The position numbers and the translations under genes were made by a program. Shown piece after piece: positions 49,172 to 52,875 of a stretch of DNA of 52,875 bases (position 1 is its first letter; every line of letters begins with the position of its first letter). The notes beneath the pieces were generated by a model. It searched no databases. It was given only the letters and a program-made list of their open reading frames with translations, and was not told where the DNA came from. Source of the DNA: an uncultured Pelagibacteraceae bacterium (GTDB lineage Bacteria > Pseudomonadota > Alphaproteobacteria > Pelagibacterales > Pelagibacteraceae); assembly GCA_902533945.1 (NCBI GenBank), contig CACANS010000004.1, positions 1-52,875 of the forward strand, read 5' to 3'.

Positions 49172-49888
49172 ATGAAAAATAATAAAATAATTTTTACCGG
49201 AGGAAGTGGTAGATTCGGTAGTGTTTTAAAAAAAAATAAAACTAAATATAAAGTTTTTTTTCCAACAAAAAAAAAATTAGACATAACAAATTATAAAAAA
49301 TCTTTTAACTATATAAAAAAAATTAAACCAAAATTTCTTATTCATGCTGCTGCATTATCAAGACCAATGAGTATTCATGATAAAGATATTAATAAAAGCA
49401 TTGATATAAATATAGTTGGAACATGCAATATTGTTAAAATATGCTCAAAACTAAAAATTAAATTAATTTTTTTTTCCACAAATTATGTTTATCCATCTAA
49501 ATCAGGAATTTATAATGAAAACAATAGCGTCCTTCCAAGAAATACTTACGCATGGTCAAAATTAGGTGCTGAGTCAGCAGTTCAAATGTATAAAAATTCC
49601 TTAATTCTAAGAATATGCATGACCGAAAAACCTTTTATTCACAAAAAAGCTTTTGCAAATATGAAAACTAATTTTATGTTTCAAGAAAACTTAGCAAAAA
49701 ATCTTTATAAATTGATAAATCTAAAAGGAATAATAAATGTTGGTGGTAAAATACAATCTGTATATAATTTTGCTAAAAAACATAATCCTCAAGTTAAAAA
49801 AATTTTTGCTAGTAAATCTCAACAAAAATATTTTCCATTAAATTCAACAATGAATATTTCTAAATTCAAGAAAATAATAAAAAAATAA
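49172..49888 (+). CDS. RmlD-like / NAD-dependent epimerase-family sugar-nucleotide reductase
   Basis: IIFTGGSGRFGSVLKK, LDITNYKKSFNYIKKIKPKFLIHAAALSR, STNYVYPSKSGIYNENNSVLPRNTYAWSKLGAE (YxxxK). Confidence 0.8.
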   Translation: MKNNKIIFTGGSGRFGSVLKKNKTKYKVFFPTKKKLDITNYKKSFNYIKKIKPKFLIHAAALSRPMSIHDKDINKSIDINIVGTCNIVKICSKLKIKLIFFSTNYVYPSKSGIYNENNSVLPRNTYAWSKLGAESAVQMYKNSLILRICMTEKPFIHKKAFANMKTNFMFQENLAKNLYKLINLKGIINVGGKIQSVYNFAKKHNPQVKKIFASKSQQKYFPLNSTMNISKFKKIIKK

Positions 49889-49942
49889 ATTTTCAGTATC
49901 ATTGGAGCACCAGTGGAGCAATAATTTGGAATCCGTCTAGAA

Positions 49943-50019
49943 TGGTAGCGGGAAGTGGGATCGAACCACTGACCTCGGGCTTATGAGTCCCGCGCTCTAA
50001 CCAACTGAGCTACCCCGCC
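49943..50019 (-). tRNA. tRNA-Met (anticodon CAU), CCA encoded
   Basis: Reverse strand GGCGGGGTAGCTCAGTTGGTTAGAGCGCGGGACTCATAAGCCCGAGGTCAGTGGTTCGATCCCACTTCCCGCTACCA; 77 nt, D-arm, anticodon loop CTCATAA, T-loop TTCGATC, acceptor stem pair. Elongator Met versus Ile2(CAU) assigned by resemblance only. Confidence 0.93.
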
Positions 50020-50038
50020 ATACAATTCGTATTGATAT

Positions 50039-50067
50039 ATAATACTTTTTATTTTTTAAGCAATCAA
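50039..50067 (-). promoter_or_regulatory. Sigma70-like promoter for tRNA-Met
   Basis: Minus strand TTGATT-N17-TATTAT, 20 nt upstream of the tRNA 5' end. Confidence 0.6.
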
Positions 50068-50106
50068 GAATTGTCTAATTTCCCTTATTAAAGGTAATCC
50101 AAATTA

Positions 50107-52788
50107 CTAATACTGTTTATTTTTAAATATAGCTTGAGAAATCGAAACAACAAAAGAAGTTATTCCATAAGCCATTAGTATCAAAATTATAATAAATAAA
50201 AATAAAGCAAATCTGTTAATCTCTTTTTCGGTTGGTTTTTTATTAACTTCTTCTATAATTTTTTTGTTTTCTTCCTTTAAAATTTTATTTTTGAAAATTT
50301 CTTTTTCAAATTTTATTTTTTCATTTTCTTTAAGAAGTTCAACAATTAATTGTTTACTGGCTTTATTTTCTTCTAGATTTTTTGAACTAAATAGTTTTAG
50401 TTTTTCGTTTTGGGCTTTTAGTTTAGCATTATCTTCTTGAATTTTTTTATTTAATTGTTTAAGTGCATTATTTAATTGTTTAAGTTCCTCAAGTTCTAAT
50501 AAATCTTTTTCAGAAATGGTATTTGCTATTTTTAAATCTTTCTTCAGTTTTGTATCAGGTACTGGAAGTTCTGACAATTTTTTCCCAAAAGACTTTGTTA
50601 GAGAAACAGCTGCAATTTGATTAATTAAACCGTCTTCATTGCCATACATTAAATCTAGATCAAAGTTCATATTTTTAGTCTCTTTTGTAAAAGAAAAACC
50701 AGCAAAATACCCAGTTGTTGAAGAAGATGCGGGAGATACATTTTTATTTTCTCCATCAGCTGTAATTTTTATAGAATTATTAAGATTATTGTTAAGATTA
50801 GCCCCAACATAAGGTTGGATAATAAAACCTTTGCCAAGTTCTTCGGTATATCTTACTTCAAATCCTGCACCCAGCACTTGTTCTATTGCTTCGTCGACTG
50901 ACAAATCACCTTCACTAAATTTTGCAAGATACTGAGGAAATCTTTGCAATCCTAAAGTTGACTGAACACTTAAATTTAATGAACCATCTTCACTTGTTTT
51001 TATTTCTTTTCCAAGTTTTGTATTAAACCCAGCAAATTCAGATAATAAATTTGTGCTTATTTTTGCTTTTGTATCTGTATCAAAATCAGTAACAGTTAGA
51101 TCGTTCAAACCAATCATAGGTGTAAAGGATGCTTTAAATCCATTATTTTCATAAACACTTTTTAAGCCTAGTGCAAAATTATCTCCTCCTAGGAACTCAC
51201 CATTGTCAAAGTCTCCATCTTGTCTTGTATAACCGAGGAAAATATTACTTCTTAAAGATCCCCAACTCATTGGGCTTAACTGACCCACAACACCTGACAT
51301 TTCTCCCTTATAAGTCCCATCTCTTTTCTGCGTGCTATGAAATATTTTAAACATTTTATCTTCAGGAAAATGCCAATTAATATAGTTTGCAGCATCAAAT
51401 AAACCTCTAAGCTTAGTTAAAACATTTTCGCTTCTGTATTTCGGATTGTTTTGAGCTATTTCAAGATCTTCACCAAGAATTGTTAGAGTACCGTCATCAG
51501 CTGTTCCATCACTATCTAAATCTTCTTCTGTTAAAGTATAAGTATCATTGCCTGTAAGATTGTTAGTAATTGTTAAATCACCATCATAGTTATAGACTGT
51601 AATAGTAATATCTTTTTTTATGCTGGGATCTAAGACTATAGTGGATTCTGTTTTTCCCAAGTCAATACCACCAGTAAACTCAGCTTCTTCTTTTACTTTA
51701 ATTGTAGTTCCCGAAGTTATTGTTCCACTTGCAGAAGGAATAATTATAATTGCTCTACCAAAATCGCCTGATCCAGCTGATATAGTTCCACTATTTTCAA
51801 TTGTTGCATTACTGTGAGCATTATTTGCGTCATTGTCTCCAATAGTAATGGCATGGTTGTTTGCGCCAAAAGCAGAAATTGTCCCTGAATTTATTATTTT
51901 TGTACCAGAACCATATTCTCCAACTTGAATTGTGGTGTAATCATAAGCATTTGGAGCTTGTCCATCAGTCCTTCCATGATGCGCATAATTATCTTGTTTT
52001 ATTGTTCCAGAATTAGTTATAGTCAAATTAGTTGTACCACCTAAATAAAATATTCTTCTACTGCTCTGCATTGTTCCAGAATTATTAAAATTAATTTCAT
52101 CAGTTGAGTCAAAGGCTTGAACTACTCCCCAATATGCATTTTTGCTACCAAAAGTTTCTGTACCTTGTCTTATTGTACCTGTATTTGTAAAATTAATGAT
52201 GGCTCCATTGTCTAAATCTGACATTCCAATAAGGTCCCAATTTCTTGCTGTATTTTCTATCGTTCCATGATTAACAATTGTTATAGTGTCTCCTGAGCTA
52301 CCTGCTCCATCTAAATCTAATACATCATAATCATTTACACGTTCGCCAGCTGCAATTTTTCCACCAACATTATTTGTAACTGTAATATCACCAGTAGCAC
52401 TTCTTAAATCTATTGTTCTATTATGTCCGGCCCAGACTGTTCCATTATTAGTAAGAGTAAAATTGACTGAACTTGATGCATCTATTGAGTCATCACAACC
52501 TGATCCACAAGCTCTAAGTTCAGTCGGGTAGCTCTCTTGTTGATGAGCAATTATATTTCCATTGTTAATTACGGTTACATTAGAGTGGCCTACAGCATCA
52601 ATTACTTTGTTACCATCGTAATAATATGTGTCACCAGAATCTACAGTAAAGGTTTCATCATCACTTAGTAATTGTCGCGATGTAAAAGTTTCAGCCCAAG
52701 CAAAAGTGCTATAAAAAAATAAACAAAAAACTATAACTAAAAACCTTTTCATAGTTCTAAATATGACATTGTAAAAGAAATTTAGCAA
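50107..52788 (-). CDS. Autotransporter-like protein: signal peptide, beta-helical passenger with NSGTI-type repeats, beta-barrel, then coiled coil and C-terminal TM helix
   Basis: Probable true start is the internal Met at 52752 (MKRFLVIVFCLFFYSTFAWA-ET signal peptide). Repeats (INSGTISAFG, ENSGTISAGS, TNSGTIKQD, NNSGTMQSS...); barrel-like region ~50581-51354; coiled coil ~50236-50514; TM ~50140-50211. Confidence 0.85.
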   Translation of the reverse strand: MLNFFYNVIFRTMKRFLVIVFCLFFYSTFAWAETFTSRQLLSDDETFTVDSGDTYYYDGNKVIDAVGHSNVTVINNGNIIAHQQESYPTELRACGSGCDDSIDASSSVNFTLTNNGTVWAGHNRTIDLRSATGDITVTNNVGGKIAAGERVNDYDVLDLDGAGSSGDTITIVNHGTIENTARNWDLIGMSDLDNGAIINFTNTGTIRQGTETFGSKNAYWGVVQAFDSTDEINFNNSGTMQSSRRIFYLGGTTNLTITNSGTIKQDNYAHHGRTDGQAPNAYDYTTIQVGEYGSGTKIINSGTISAFGANNHAITIGDNDANNAHSNATIENSGTISAGSGDFGRAIIIIPSASGTITSGTTIKVKEEAEFTGGIDLGKTESTIVLDPSIKKDITITVYNYDGDLTITNNLTGNDTYTLTEEDLDSDGTADDGTLTILGEDLEIAQNNPKYRSENVLTKLRGLFDAANYINWHFPEDKMFKIFHSTQKRDGTYKGEMSGVVGQLSPMSWGSLRSNIFLGYTRQDGDFDNGEFLGGDNFALGLKSVYENNGFKASFTPMIGLNDLTVTDFDTDTKAKISTNLLSEFAGFNTKLGKEIKTSEDGSLNLSVQSTLGLQRFPQYLAKFSEGDLSVDEAIEQVLGAGFEVRYTEELGKGFIIQPYVGANLNNNLNNSIKITADGENKNVSPASSSTTGYFAGFSFTKETKNMNFDLDLMYGNEDGLINQIAAVSLTKSFGKKLSELPVPDTKLKKDLKIANTISEKDLLELEELKQLNNALKQLNKKIQEDNAKLKAQNEKLKLFSSKNLEENKASKQLIVELLKENEKIKFEKEIFKNKILKEENKKIIEEVNKKPTEKEINRFALFLFIIILILMAYGITSFVVSISQAIFKNKQY

Positions 52789-52799
52789 TTATAGGAGCA

Positions 52800-52875
52800 T
52801 TAATTTTTCAAATATTTTATTAGTTTTTTAGCGATTTTTAGATGACCTTCTTTGTTTGGATGATCGTCAATAATA
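52800..52875 (-). CDS. SGNH/GDSL-hydrolase-like protein, C-terminal fragment (5' part outside window)
   Basis: Reverse-strand translation ...IIDDHPNKEGHLKIAKKLIKYLKN*; DxHPNxxGHxxIA block V of SGNH hydrolases. Confidence 0.55.
   Translation of the reverse strand, partial: IIDDHPNKEGHLKIAKKLIKYLKN

Noticed and set aside
51620-51817. 65-aa ORF antisense to the autotransporter-like gene
   Set aside because: Lies opposite the repetitive passenger-coding region; likely a compositional shadow.

Overview
An AT-rich, very compact bacterial chromosome segment that looks like a streamlined marine alphaproteobacterium of the SAR11/Pelagibacter type. That assignment is inferred from composition, gene density and protein families; no search was run. 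Nearly all of the window is explained by housekeeping and metabolic genes: a purine operon (purB-[GT2]-purC-purS-purQ-purL-bolA-grxD), rpsD, cimA, cysS, nadE, class II DAHP synthase, glmS, a truncated glmU-like gene, gph, prpDBC, nrdAB, a phosphohexomutase, dusA, rpoZ, an amino-acid ABC importer without an ATPase, a polyamine/MTA-salvage block (speD-speE fusion, class II aldolase, mtnA, mtnP, divergent apt), and rfbBAC plus an rmlD-like gene. A tRNA-Met(CAU) and a large autotransporter-like gene lie near the right end. No CRISPR array, rRNA, IS element or prophage was seen. The strongest leads are: (1) an autotransporter-like beta-barrel protein that continues past the barrel into a long coiled coil and a C-terminal TM helix, so it could bridge the outer and inner membranes; (2) a compact polyamine-to-MTA-to-MTRu-1-P-aldolase cluster, suggesting a DHAP-type MTA shunt; (3) a GlmU-like protein lacking its uridylyltransferase half; (4) a GAAC-N7-GAAC alphaproteobacterial SOS-box-like site upstream of nrdAB, whose subunits seem to lack ATP-cones; (5) a perfect 11-bp hairpin at the start codon of an ABC permease gene.
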